Shown here one piece after another: positions 34,113-42,032 of a DNA stretch of 64,000 bases. The notes below the pieces were generated by a model, which searched no databases, had not been told where the DNA came from, and saw nothing but the letters and a program-made list of their open reading frames with translations. Numbering within the stretch: position 1 is the first letter of the stretch; each line of letters opens with the position of its first letter. The translations under genes and the position numbers were made by a program. The DNA comes from Muricauda sp. SCSIO 65647 (GTDB lineage: Bacteria > Bacteroidota > Bacteroidia > Flavobacteriales > Flavobacteriaceae), in the NCBI RefSeq assembly GCF_021534965.1, contig NZ_CP091037.1, forward strand, positions 3,231,501 through 3,295,500, read 5' to 3'.

Positions 34113-34145
34113 TCAAACCTGCAATACCCCCATATTGGATTGTCT
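34113..34145 (-). pseudogene. Relic of the acyl-CoA carboxylase beta 3' end
   Basis: Read on the minus strand the DNA encodes SNMGVLQV followed by TGA. The intact carboxylase gene (36909-38537) ends FNMGVLQV and TAG. The DNA match CTGCAA.ACCCCCATATTG is nearly exact. Its place between array copies 2 and 3 shows that the third copy was added by a duplication with a breakpoint inside the carboxylase gene. Confidence 0.75.
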
Positions 34146-34219
34146 TTCAATAAGTACATTTAGCAAAAATGGGTTCATGTACAAAAAAATTGGTTTGATA
34201 AATACCAAAAAGAATCACC

Positions 34220-36907
34220 ATGCCAAAAACCGGTTTAGTTGTTTCACTTATTTTATCGTTGTTTTTATACTTTGAATCTTTTGCCCAAACAGAGATCAGG
34301 GGTTTTCTGATGGATTCAAAAACCTTTAAGCCCATTGAATATGCCAACATTGGAATCATTGGCACTGACATTGGTACAGTCAGTGATACCGATGGGTCGT
34401 TCAATCTATTTTTTAATGATTATGTCCGTGATACAGATAGATTCATTATTTCTGCCATCGGTTACGAAATACAGGATATTTCGATTAGCCAACTGAAAAA
34501 TCACCTCAAAAAAAATACATTTTTTTACCTGTCACCTGAACCAATAAACTTAGCCGAAGTTGTACTTGTAGGAAATTTTACTGCCAAAAGCTACAAAAGT
34601 CGAAACGTAGGCCATTTGATATCTGACAATAAATTTATAGGTTATTGGAAAGATGATAGCTCATTGGGTGGTGAACTGGCTACCAAGATTAAGGTGAAAA
34701 AGGGTAAGAGAAGACTTGACAAACTTTTTTTTAGAGTGTTGGAAAATGCCTCAGACAGTTTGCTGGTTCGAGTAAATTTCTATTCAGCTGACACTAAATT
34801 TCCCCAAAAAAAACTGAATGCCAAGAATATCAAATATTTGATTCGTGGTGAACAAGAAGACATAACTATCGACCTTGCCCCGTATAGTGTATACGTGCTC
34901 GATGATTTCATAGTTAGTTTAGAGTTATTGAAGGTTTATGGAAATCATGTGGGATTTGCTGTTTCGGCTGCAGATGGATATGGTGTTTCTTATACCCGGT
35001 TGGCCAGTCAGTCAAATTGGAAAGAACATATTGGATCTACGATTGGGTTTTTTCTAAAAACTTCCTATTTGAAGAAAGATATTGATGAATCAAAAAAAGA
35101 TTTTGAAACCAAGGAAAGTGATTTGGAGACAGAATTATTGAGTCAACCAACAGCTGAACTCCAAAAGGAAAGAATAGTTTCTGGAATAGTTTACCATGAT
35201 GGCCAACCATTATCAAAGGCCTCGATTGAAACCTTGGGTAACGATAGCTCTGAGATTGTAAGAACTGATGATTTCGGAAGATACACTTTAGAAGTAGTGC
35301 CGAGAGAAGTATTGGCTTTTAGTTATCCAGGAATGCAGACCGTTGAAGTAATCGTTGAAGATGTCACTTCAATTTTGAACATTGATCTTTTTAATAGAAT
35401 TGAAAAGTTGGATGAGGTGATCGTTACCGACCGCAGAATAAAGAAAACACAGGAAGAACTGAAGTTTGAATACTTTGAGAACAAAAACCTCATTAACACG
35501 CCTAGGGGTATAATAGATAAAACAAAATCAGGGTTTTTCATCCAAATAATTAATAATGAAGACTTCAATGCAGGGGCAATAGATTTTATAGGGGCAATAC
35601 AAGGTAAGTTTGCAGGCAGGGTGGTAAGGCCTTTTAATAACCCTATGGATGCCAAGGTCTATTTTAATAGAGCGAGGTCTTCTCTTAATTTAATTGAATA
35701 TTTATCTGGCAGTTTTGGCGTTAGTTCGTATTCTGGTGCCATTTTTGACGTCGACGGAAATGTGACCGGTATGGCCCCGATATCGATACCTATTGAGAAT
35801 ATTGAACGAATAGCCCTTATCCCTGGAGTTCACGCAACAAACATATATGGTTCAATAGCTGAAATGGGGGTTGTTATAATAAATACCAAGGGTGCCAATA
35901 TGGTTCATACTCCCAATTCTAAGGAACCATATGACCACATGAGGTCTCAGAACAACAAGTTTGATGAGGGTTCATTAACAAAGCATGTTCGGTCAGGACC
36001 ATCGTTAATGATTAAAGAACTTTACAAATCTAAAGATGAGGTAACAGCCCTTGCCACACTTGACAAAAATTGGACATTTTATTCGAGATCGGCACACAAC
36101 CTATTTGATACCTCTGCTTATTTTAGAGAAGTTCTCGAAAACGATGAAAAAGCAGATGAAATCCTATCAAAAATCGGACACCTATTTAAGAATGACCCGG
36201 TTGCCCTTAAGGCACTTGCTTACAAGTATGAGGAATTGAACAAAATTGAAGAAGCAATCGAGACCTACATATCGATTCTTAAATTAAGGCCAAGATATTC
36301 GCAATCTTATCGAGATTTGGCGAATATCTACACGAAGAACAATGATACAAGGAACGCTTATGAGATATATCTTAGGTATATTGTTTCTAGAAGAACTGAT
36401 ACCCTTCCCTCCCCTTTAAAAGGAATTGATTCCATTATTAGAACCGAGCTAGTTAATCTAAAACAAAGGCCGATGAACAAATGGAAACGAAGCAAGGTAT
36501 ATGAATTAACCGACTTCGAGCCTGATTATTGGCCCGTGAGGATTTTAGTTGAATGGAATAATAGCGAGGCAGAGTTTGATTTACAGTTTGTTAACCCCTC
36601 AAACCATTATACCATTTGGAACCATACCTTTAAAAACAGTCCAGAGAAGATCAAAGATGAAAAACGTAAGGGATATTCAAGCGAACAATTTTTTATAGAT
36701 GAGAATGCAAAGGGGTTATGGAAAGTAAATCTAAACTATTTTGGCAATAAAGGATTCACCCCTACATATTTCAAGATTACGATTTTTCATCATTATGGCA
36801 CAAAATATCAAACAGAGGAAATCAGATTTTATAAAATCGATGAGAATAATATAAACATCAACTTATTTTCAGTCATGAACAACCCGAAAAAGGAATTGGT
36901 CAAATAG
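34220..36907 (+). CDS. Barrel-less plug protein, array copy 3, with extra N-terminal module
   Basis: An 895-residue protein with signal peptide (LILSLFLYFESFAQ). Residues about 22-300 are an added module: a first CarboxypepD_reg domain (EIRGFLMDSKTFKPIEYANI) and a beta-rich part (KIKVKKGKRRLDKLFFRVL ... YGVSYTRLA) that resembles free-standing flavobacterial exported proteins. After a Lys/Glu-rich linker the array pattern begins again: second CarboxypepD_reg (VSGIVYHDGQPLSKASIE), plug-like part (FIGAIQGKFAGRVVRP; IENIERIALIPGVHA; MGVVIINTKGAN), TPR (LKLRPRYSQSYRDLANIYTK) and DUF2135-like end. The TPR and C-terminal parts are close to copy 1; the plug is not. It abuts the carboxylase stop by one base. 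Confidence 0.75.
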   Translation: MPKTGLVVSLILSLFLYFESFAQTEIRGFLMDSKTFKPIEYANIGIIGTDIGTVSDTDGSFNLFFNDYVRDTDRFIISAIGYEIQDISISQLKNHLKKNTFFYLSPEPINLAEVVLVGNFTAKSYKSRNVGHLISDNKFIGYWKDDSSLGGELATKIKVKKGKRRLDKLFFRVLENASDSLLVRVNFYSADTKFPQKKLNAKNIKYLIRGEQEDITIDLAPYSVYVLDDFIVSLELLKVYGNHVGFAVSAADGYGVSYTRLASQSNWKEHIGSTIGFFLKTSYLKKDIDESKKDFETKESDLETELLSQPTAELQKERIVSGIVYHDGQPLSKASIETLGNDSSEIVRTDDFGRYTLEVVPREVLAFSYPGMQTVEVIVEDVTSILNIDLFNRIEKLDEVIVTDRRIKKTQEELKFEYFENKNLINTPRGIIDKTKSGFFIQIINNEDFNAGAIDFIGAIQGKFAGRVVRPFNNPMDAKVYFNRARSSLNLIEYLSGSFGVSSYSGAIFDVDGNVTGMAPISIPIENIERIALIPGVHATNIYGSIAEMGVVIINTKGANMVHTPNSKEPYDHMRSQNNKFDEGSLTKHVRSGPSLMIKELYKSKDEVTALATLDKNWTFYSRSAHNLFDTSAYFREVLENDEKADEILSKIGHLFKNDPVALKALAYKYEELNKIEEAIETYISILKLRPRYSQSYRDLANIYTKNNDTRNAYEIYLRYIVSRRTDTLPSPLKGIDSIIRTELVNLKQRPMNKWKRSKVYELTDFEPDYWPVRILVEWNNSEAEFDLQFVNPSNHYTIWNHTFKNSPEKIKDEKRKGYSSEQFFIDENAKGLWKVNLNYFGNKGFTPTYFKITIFHHYGTKYQTEEIRFYKIDENNININLFSVMNNPKKELVK

Positions 36908-36908
36908 G

Positions 36909-38537
36909 CTATACCTGCAACACCCCCATATTGAATTTTTTCTCGATCGGGGCATGGTTGGCCGCTTCGATACCCATTGAAATCCATTTTCGCGTTTCGA
37001 GCGGATCGATGATGGCATCGGTCCACAGTCTGGCAGCGGCATAGTAGGGCGATATCTGGTTGTCGTAACGCTCTTTGATCTTTTTGAAGAGATCGGTTTC
37101 TTTTTCCTCGGTGATTTTCCCGCCCTTTTTCTCAAGCGCGGCCTTTTCGATTTGCAACAGTACCTTGGCGGCAGAATTACCGCTCATAACGGCCAGTTCG
37201 GCACTGGGCCAAGCCACAATGAACCTTGGGTCATAAGCCTTGCCGCACATGGCATAGTTTCCGGCACCGTAACTGTTGCCTATGACAACGGTAAACTTAG
37301 GCACTACTGAATTGCTCACCGCATTGACCATTTTTGCCCCGTCTTTGATGATACCGCCATGCTCGCTTTTACTGCCGACCATAAAACCGGTTACATCTTG
37401 TAAAAAGACCAGCGGAATCTTCTTTTGATTACAATTGGCGATAAAACGGGTGGCCTTGTCAGCAGAATCTGAATAGATGACTCCGCCAAACTGCATTTCG
37501 CCCTTGGTGGTCTTGACCACTTTTCGTTGGTTGGCAATGATGCCCACCGCCCAGCCATCAATACGGGCATAACCGGTCAAGAGCGTTTTGCCATAACCTT
37601 CTTTATATTGTTTGAAAGCAGAATCATCTACGAGACGCTTAATGATTTCAAGCATATCGTATTGGTCTGAGCGTGAGATGGGCAATAGTCCATGGATGTC
37701 TTTGGGATTTTCTTTCGGAAGTCGCGCCCCATCACGATTGAAACCGGCGTTATCGGCATTTCCCATTTTACCCACTATATTTTTTATGGTATCAAGGGCA
37801 TCTTTATCATCTTTGGCCTTGTAATCGGTCACTCCGCTAATTTCACTGTGCGTAGTGGCACCGCCCAACGTTTCGTTGTCGATGGTTTCACCGATGGCCG
37901 CCTTTACGAGATAGCTTCCAGCCAAAAAGATGCTTCCGGTTTTTTCAACGATCAATGCCTCATCGCTCATAATGGGCAAATAGGCCCCACCGGCCACACA
38001 GCTGCCCATGACAGCCGCTATTTGGGTGATGCCCATACTGCTCATCACGGCATTGTTCCTAAAAATTCGACCAAAGTGTTCTTTATCGGGAAAAATCTCA
38101 TCTTGCATGGGTAAATAGACCCCGGCACTATCGACCAAATAGATGATGGGCAGCCGGTTTTCAATGGCAATTTCCTGTGCACGCAAGTTCTTTTTTCCAG
38201 TAATTGGGAACCATGCCCCGGCCTTGACCGTGGCATCGTTGGCAACGATAACGCATGGGCGCTTTTGCACGTATCCGATTTTGACCACTACGCCTCCTGA
38301 TGGGCACCCACCATGTTCTTCGTACATACCCTCACCGGCAAAGGCGCCGATCTCAATGCACTTTTTGTCGTCATCCACTAAATAATCGATGCGCTCACGT
38401 GCCGTCATTTTGCCCTTGGCATGGTGTTTTTCGATTCTATCTTTGCCACCACCCAATTTGACAGTGGCCAATTTCTTTCTCAATTCAGAGAGCCGTAATT
38501 TGTTATGGTCTTCGTTTTTGTTAAAAGTAAGGTCCAT
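36909..38537 (-). CDS. Acyl-CoA carboxylase, carboxyltransferase (beta) subunit
   Basis: A 542-residue carboxyltransferase of the methylcrotonyl/propionyl-CoA carboxylase beta family. Typical blocks are GGGKDRIEKHHAKGKMTARERID, VDSAGVYLPMQ, GSCVAGGAYLPIMSDE, DVTGFMVGSKSEHGGIIKDGAKM and GNSYGAGNYAMCGKAYDPRF, the last two around the acyl-CoA and carboxybiotin sites. The length and the SAGVYLP variant favour methylcrotonyl-CoA carboxylase (leucine breakdown). The biotin carboxylase subunit is not in the window. A relic of its 3' end is found at 34113-34145. The gene is convergent with the array of plug proteins. Confidence 0.9.
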   Translation of the reverse strand: MDLTFNKNEDHNKLRLSELRKKLATVKLGGGKDRIEKHHAKGKMTARERIDYLVDDDKKCIEIGAFAGEGMYEEHGGCPSGGVVVKIGYVQKRPCVIVANDATVKAGAWFPITGKKNLRAQEIAIENRLPIIYLVDSAGVYLPMQDEIFPDKEHFGRIFRNNAVMSSMGITQIAAVMGSCVAGGAYLPIMSDEALIVEKTGSIFLAGSYLVKAAIGETIDNETLGGATTHSEISGVTDYKAKDDKDALDTIKNIVGKMGNADNAGFNRDGARLPKENPKDIHGLLPISRSDQYDMLEIIKRLVDDSAFKQYKEGYGKTLLTGYARIDGWAVGIIANQRKVVKTTKGEMQFGGVIYSDSADKATRFIANCNQKKIPLVFLQDVTGFMVGSKSEHGGIIKDGAKMVNAVSNSVVPKFTVVIGNSYGAGNYAMCGKAYDPRFIVAWPSAELAVMSGNSAAKVLLQIEKAALEKKGGKITEEKETDLFKKIKERYDNQISPYYAAARLWTDAIIDPLETRKWISMGIEAANHAPIEKKFNMGVLQV

Positions 38538-38633
38538 TTACCATTGTTTCAGCAGTGTCTAAAGATACTACGACAAAGTCGAACCCACATAGCAAGTTTC
38601 ATTCAATTTTTTTACGATATTTGACTTTCTACA

Positions 38634-38641
38634 TAATTTTG
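38634..38641 (+). promoter_or_regulatory. -7 element four bases before the small membrane protein gene
   Basis: A perfect TAATTTTG, with TTTT (38609-38612) 21 bp upstream. The gene starts at 38646. Confidence 0.4.
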
Positions 38642-38645
38642 CGAT

Positions 38646-38828
38646 ATGGCAATGAACAAGAATACGGTACTCGCTTGGGCCACATTTATAATGATATTTG
38701 TTGGAGTGGGAATGATAGCCCTCGGGGCATTCAAATATGACGAAGTGGCCGGCTATGGTTTTGGAGCCGTCGGCATTGGCTTTTTTGCAATCGCTTGGGT
38801 GTTCAACGCCCTTAAGGGACGTGTTTGA
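38646..38828 (+). CDS. Small two-helix membrane protein (CAL67264 family-like)
   Basis: A 60-residue protein with two membrane helices (TVLAWATFIMIFVGVGMIALG and YGFGAVGIGFFAIAWVFNAL) joined by FKYDEVAG. Sequence and size fit the CAL67264 family of flavobacterial membrane proteins, whose function is unknown. ATG 38652 two codons later is an equally good start. It is followed after 50 bases by ettA in the same direction; both may share a transcript. Confidence 0.83.
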   Translation: MAMNKNTVLAWATFIMIFVGVGMIALGAFKYDEVAGYGFGAVGIGFFAIAWVFNALKGRV

Positions 38829-38878
38829 TAGATTGCCCCATACTAGGCACATAAACTTCTAACAGATAAACATTTCTT

Positions 38879-40570
38879 ATGTCTGACGATAAAAAGGTCA
38901 TTTTTTCAATGGCAGGGGTCACCAAGACCTTTAAAACGGCCAATACCCCGGTATTGAAGAATATATATCTCAGTTTTTTCTATGGTGCCAAAATCGGCAT
39001 TTTAGGGTTGAACGGATCCGGTAAATCGACCTTGCTCAAGATTATTGCCGGGGTCGATAAAAACCATCAGGGCGATGTGGTGTTTTCTCCTGGATACTCA
39101 GTTGGCCTACTGGAACAAGAACCCCAATTAGACGACAATAAGACCGTATTGGAAGTCGTCAAAGAAGGTGTTGCCGAAACCGTAGCGGTTTTAGATGAGT
39201 ACAACAAAATCAACGATATGTTCGCGTTGCCCGAGGTCTATGAAGATGCGGATAAGATGCAGAAACTGATGGATAAACAAGCGGTGTTGCAAGACAAGAT
39301 CGATGCCTCAAACGCATGGGAGCTGGACACCAAGCTTGAAATCGCCATGGATGCACTGCGAACCCCTGAGCCCGACAAAAAGATAGAAGTACTATCAGGT
39401 GGTGAGCGTAGACGGGTCGCCCTATGCCGATTATTGCTAAGAGAACCCGATGTGCTGTTGCTCGATGAGCCCACCAACCATTTAGATGCTGAGTCGGTGC
39501 ATTGGCTCGAGCACCATTTGGCACAGTACAAGGGCACCGTGATCGCCGTGACCCATGACCGTTATTTCTTGGACAATGTGGCGGGATGGATATTGGAGTT
39601 GGATAGGGGAGAGGGCATTCCTTGGAAAGGGAATTATTCAAGCTGGCTCGACCAAAAGGCCAAGCGACTCGCACAAGAGGGCAAACAGGCCTCAAAACGA
39701 CAAAAAACATTGGAGCGTGAGTTGGAGTGGGTACGTCAAGGAGCCAAAGGGCGACAGGCCAAACAAAAGGCACGTCTCAAAAATTATGACAGATTGCTCA
39801 GCCAAGACCAAAAACAGATGGAAGAAAAGTTGGAAATCTATATTCCCAACGGGCCTCGGTTGGGTACCAATGTCATCGAGGCCAAAGGGGTCAGCAAGGC
39901 ATATGGCGATAGGCTGTTGTATGAAGATTTGAACTTCAATCTACCGCAAGCCGGTATTGTGGGCATTATTGGTCCGAATGGGGCAGGTAAGACCACTATC
40001 TTCAGAATGATCATGGGCGAGGAAAAATCCGATAAGGGAGAGTTCATCGTCGGCGATACCGCAAAATTGGCGTATGTAGATCAAAGCCATTCCAATATCG
40101 ACCCTGAAAAGACGATTTGGGAAAATTTCAGTGATAGCCAAGAACTTATCATGATGGGCGGCAAACAAGTGAACTCAAGGGCTTATTTGAGTCGTTTCAA
40201 TTTTTCAGGTAGTGAGCAGAACAAAAAGGTGAGCGTTCTTTCGGGGGGTGAACGAAATCGCTTGCATTTGGCCATGACCTTAAAAGAAGAAGGTAATGTG
40301 TTGCTACTTGATGAGCCCACCAATGATTTAGATGTCAATACATTACGGGCATTGGAAGAAGGTCTCGAGAACTTTGCGGGCTGTGCCGTTATCATCTCGC
40401 ACGATCGTTGGTTCTTAGACAGGATATGCACCCATATACTGGCCTTTGAAGGCGATTCTCAGGTCTATTTCTTCGAGGGGTCGTTCTCTGACTATGAAGA
40501 GAACAAAAAGAAACGTTTGGGAGCCGATATCATGCCGAAACGAATCAAGTACAAGAAGTTGGTACGTTGA
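38879..40570 (+). CDS. ettA: Energy-dependent translational throttle protein EttA (ABC-F)
   Basis: A 563-residue ABC-F ATPase with two nucleotide-binding domains and no membrane part. Walker A motifs are GLNGSGKST and GPNGAGKTT; signatures LSGGERRRVALCRLLL and LSGGERNRLHLAMTLKEEG; Walker B DVLLLDEPTNHLD and VLLLDEPTNDLD. The arm insertion and the linker ELEWVRQGAKGRQAKQKARLK match EttA. EttA binds the ribosomal E site and adjusts the first peptide bond to the ATP/ADP ratio. It ends at a strong bidirectional terminator shared with the M16 gene. Confidence 0.96.
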   Translation: MSDDKKVIFSMAGVTKTFKTANTPVLKNIYLSFFYGAKIGILGLNGSGKSTLLKIIAGVDKNHQGDVVFSPGYSVGLLEQEPQLDDNKTVLEVVKEGVAETVAVLDEYNKINDMFALPEVYEDADKMQKLMDKQAVLQDKIDASNAWELDTKLEIAMDALRTPEPDKKIEVLSGGERRRVALCRLLLREPDVLLLDEPTNHLDAESVHWLEHHLAQYKGTVIAVTHDRYFLDNVAGWILELDRGEGIPWKGNYSSWLDQKAKRLAQEGKQASKRQKTLERELEWVRQGAKGRQAKQKARLKNYDRLLSQDQKQMEEKLEIYIPNGPRLGTNVIEAKGVSKAYGDRLLYEDLNFNLPQAGIVGIIGPNGAGKTTIFRMIMGEEKSDKGEFIVGDTAKLAYVDQSHSNIDPEKTIWENFSDSQELIMMGGKQVNSRAYLSRFNFSGSEQNKKVSVLSGGERNRLHLAMTLKEEGNVLLLDEPTNDLDVNTLRALEEGLENFAGCAVIISHDRWFLDRICTHILAFEGDSQVYFFEGSFSDYEENKKKRLGADIMPKRIKYKKLVR

Positions 40571-40590
40571 CCAATAGTTGTTAAAAAGAC

Positions 40591-40624
40591 AAAAGCCAGT
40601 GATTTTCACATCACTGGCTTTTTT
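40591..40624. terminator. Bidirectional terminator between ettA and the M16 pair
   Basis: AAAAGCCAGTGAT (40591-40603), loop TTTCAC, ATCACTGGCTTTT (40610-40622), followed by TT. A 13-bp perfect stem with A and T tracts on either side. Confidence 0.94.
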
Positions 40625-40642
40625 ATAAAATGCCCAAGATCA

Positions 40643-42031
40643 TCATTGCTTCAAAGGCGCCTTGATGGTTTCCTGTATTTGGTCTTCAATTTTTTGCTTA
40701 TCGCCGACCACTATCAAGGTCATGTTTTCGGGACGCACATATTTTTGGGTCATCTCTTGTACCTTTTCAGGAGTGACCGCAAACATGTTCTGAACCTTGT
40801 TCTTCAAAAATGACTCATCGAGATCGTGAATTTCAAGAAATACCATTTGCCCGATGATGCCATTCGGAGTGGAGTTCTGCAGTACATAAATGCCCGATTC
40901 ATAATTCAAGATGCCATCCAATTCTTCTTGTGAAGGGGGCTCACTCTGCAGTTTTTCGATTTCTTTCTTGATCTCCATCAACGAGGCACCCGTATGTTCA
41001 GTGGTCACATCGGCCGCTTCGTACCAAACCCCTGTTTTGTATTTGGTATCCAATACGCTGTATGGCGAATAGGTATAGCCTTTGTCTTCACGAATGTTGC
41101 TGGTAATCCGCGAAGCGAAAGATCCGCCCAAAATAGAGTTGGTAACATCCAGTGCCAGGTAATCTGAATGCGAGGGGTCAGGGGCAGGCAATCCGTAATA
41201 AATGGTCGATTGGGGGGCGCCAGGTCTATCGATGATCATGACTTCATTGGAAGTAACGGGTTCTGCCACCGGATACGAAAGTTCATTGCCTGCCCGCCAA
41301 TCAGATAAATGGCCCTCAACGGCTTGGCGAACCGCTTCTTGGTCAAAATTGCCGGCCACATATACCGTGGTGCGTTTTGCCCCAAGGTTCTCATCATAAA
41401 AACGCTTGATATTGTCGACACTGTAAGAGTCGATTTGTTCTTCGGTCGGATATACCCTTCCGTAAGGGTGGTCAGGATATAATGCGGCATAAAAATCCCG
41501 ATAGGCCTGATTCTGCGGAGTAGAAAGGTCGACTGAAAGATTTCGCTTGAAATCATTCTTCAACCGTTCCATTTCACTTTCGGGCCACTTCGGATTTTTT
41601 AGCACATCGGCCATCAGGGCAATGGCATCGGGTGCAAACTCGTATAGTACCGAACTGCTCAGTGAAGTAGTGTGCAGTCCGACCCCGATATTCAGGTTGC
41701 CACCCATACCGGCCATTTCATCGGCGATTTGTTTTGAGGTTTTTGACATACTGCCCTCTTCCATAAGATCGACCATCATATCGGCCAACCAGACCTCGTT
41801 CTCCTTTTCGTTGATGTTCCCTGTTTTGATGTTAAACTGGATCGTCGCCTTGGGTATGGAACCGTAGGGAACCATGACCAGGGTCAAACCATTATCAAAT
41901 GTTACCACTTGCTTTTCAGGAAGGGTGAAGTTTTTGGGTTCTCCTCCCTTGGGAGGCATTTCTTTTTCTTGGGCCTTGACCAAGGTCAAGCAGAAAAGGC
42001 AAGCTACTAAGTATGCGATATATTTTTTCAT
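40643..42031 (-). CDS. M16 family peptidase-like protein, inactive subunit
   Basis: A 462-residue exported protein (signal peptide ending VKAQ) with the two-domain M16 fold. Where active members have HxxEH this one reads WLADMMVDLMEEGS, so the zinc ligands are lost. The second half keeps the R/Y pair region (APQSTIYYGLPAPDP, SFASRITSNIREDKGYTYS) used for substrate binding. Such subunits pair with an active partner as in mitochondrial processing peptidase or PqqL-like systems. The active partner is the gene before it, one base away, so a heterodimer in the periplasm is likely. ATG 42031 is preferred to 42049 because it starts the signal peptide. Confidence 0.9.
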   Translation of the reverse strand: MKKYIAYLVACLFCLTLVKAQEKEMPPKGGEPKNFTLPEKQVVTFDNGLTLVMVPYGSIPKATIQFNIKTGNINEKENEVWLADMMVDLMEEGSMSKTSKQIADEMAGMGGNLNIGVGLHTTSLSSSVLYEFAPDAIALMADVLKNPKWPESEMERLKNDFKRNLSVDLSTPQNQAYRDFYAALYPDHPYGRVYPTEEQIDSYSVDNIKRFYDENLGAKRTTVYVAGNFDQEAVRQAVEGHLSDWRAGNELSYPVAEPVTSNEVMIIDRPGAPQSTIYYGLPAPDPSHSDYLALDVTNSILGGSFASRITSNIREDKGYTYSPYSVLDTKYKTGVWYEAADVTTEHTGASLMEIKKEIEKLQSEPPSQEELDGILNYESGIYVLQNSTPNGIIGQMVFLEIHDLDESFLKNKVQNMFAVTPEKVQEMTQKYVRPENMTLIVVGDKQKIEDQIQETIKAPLKQ

Positions 42032-42032
42032 G

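Noticed and set aside
30360-36907. The three-gene array as SusC/SusD-type glycan uptake genes
   Set aside because: No beta-barrel and no SusD-like lipoprotein is present; only the plug-like part resembles SusC.
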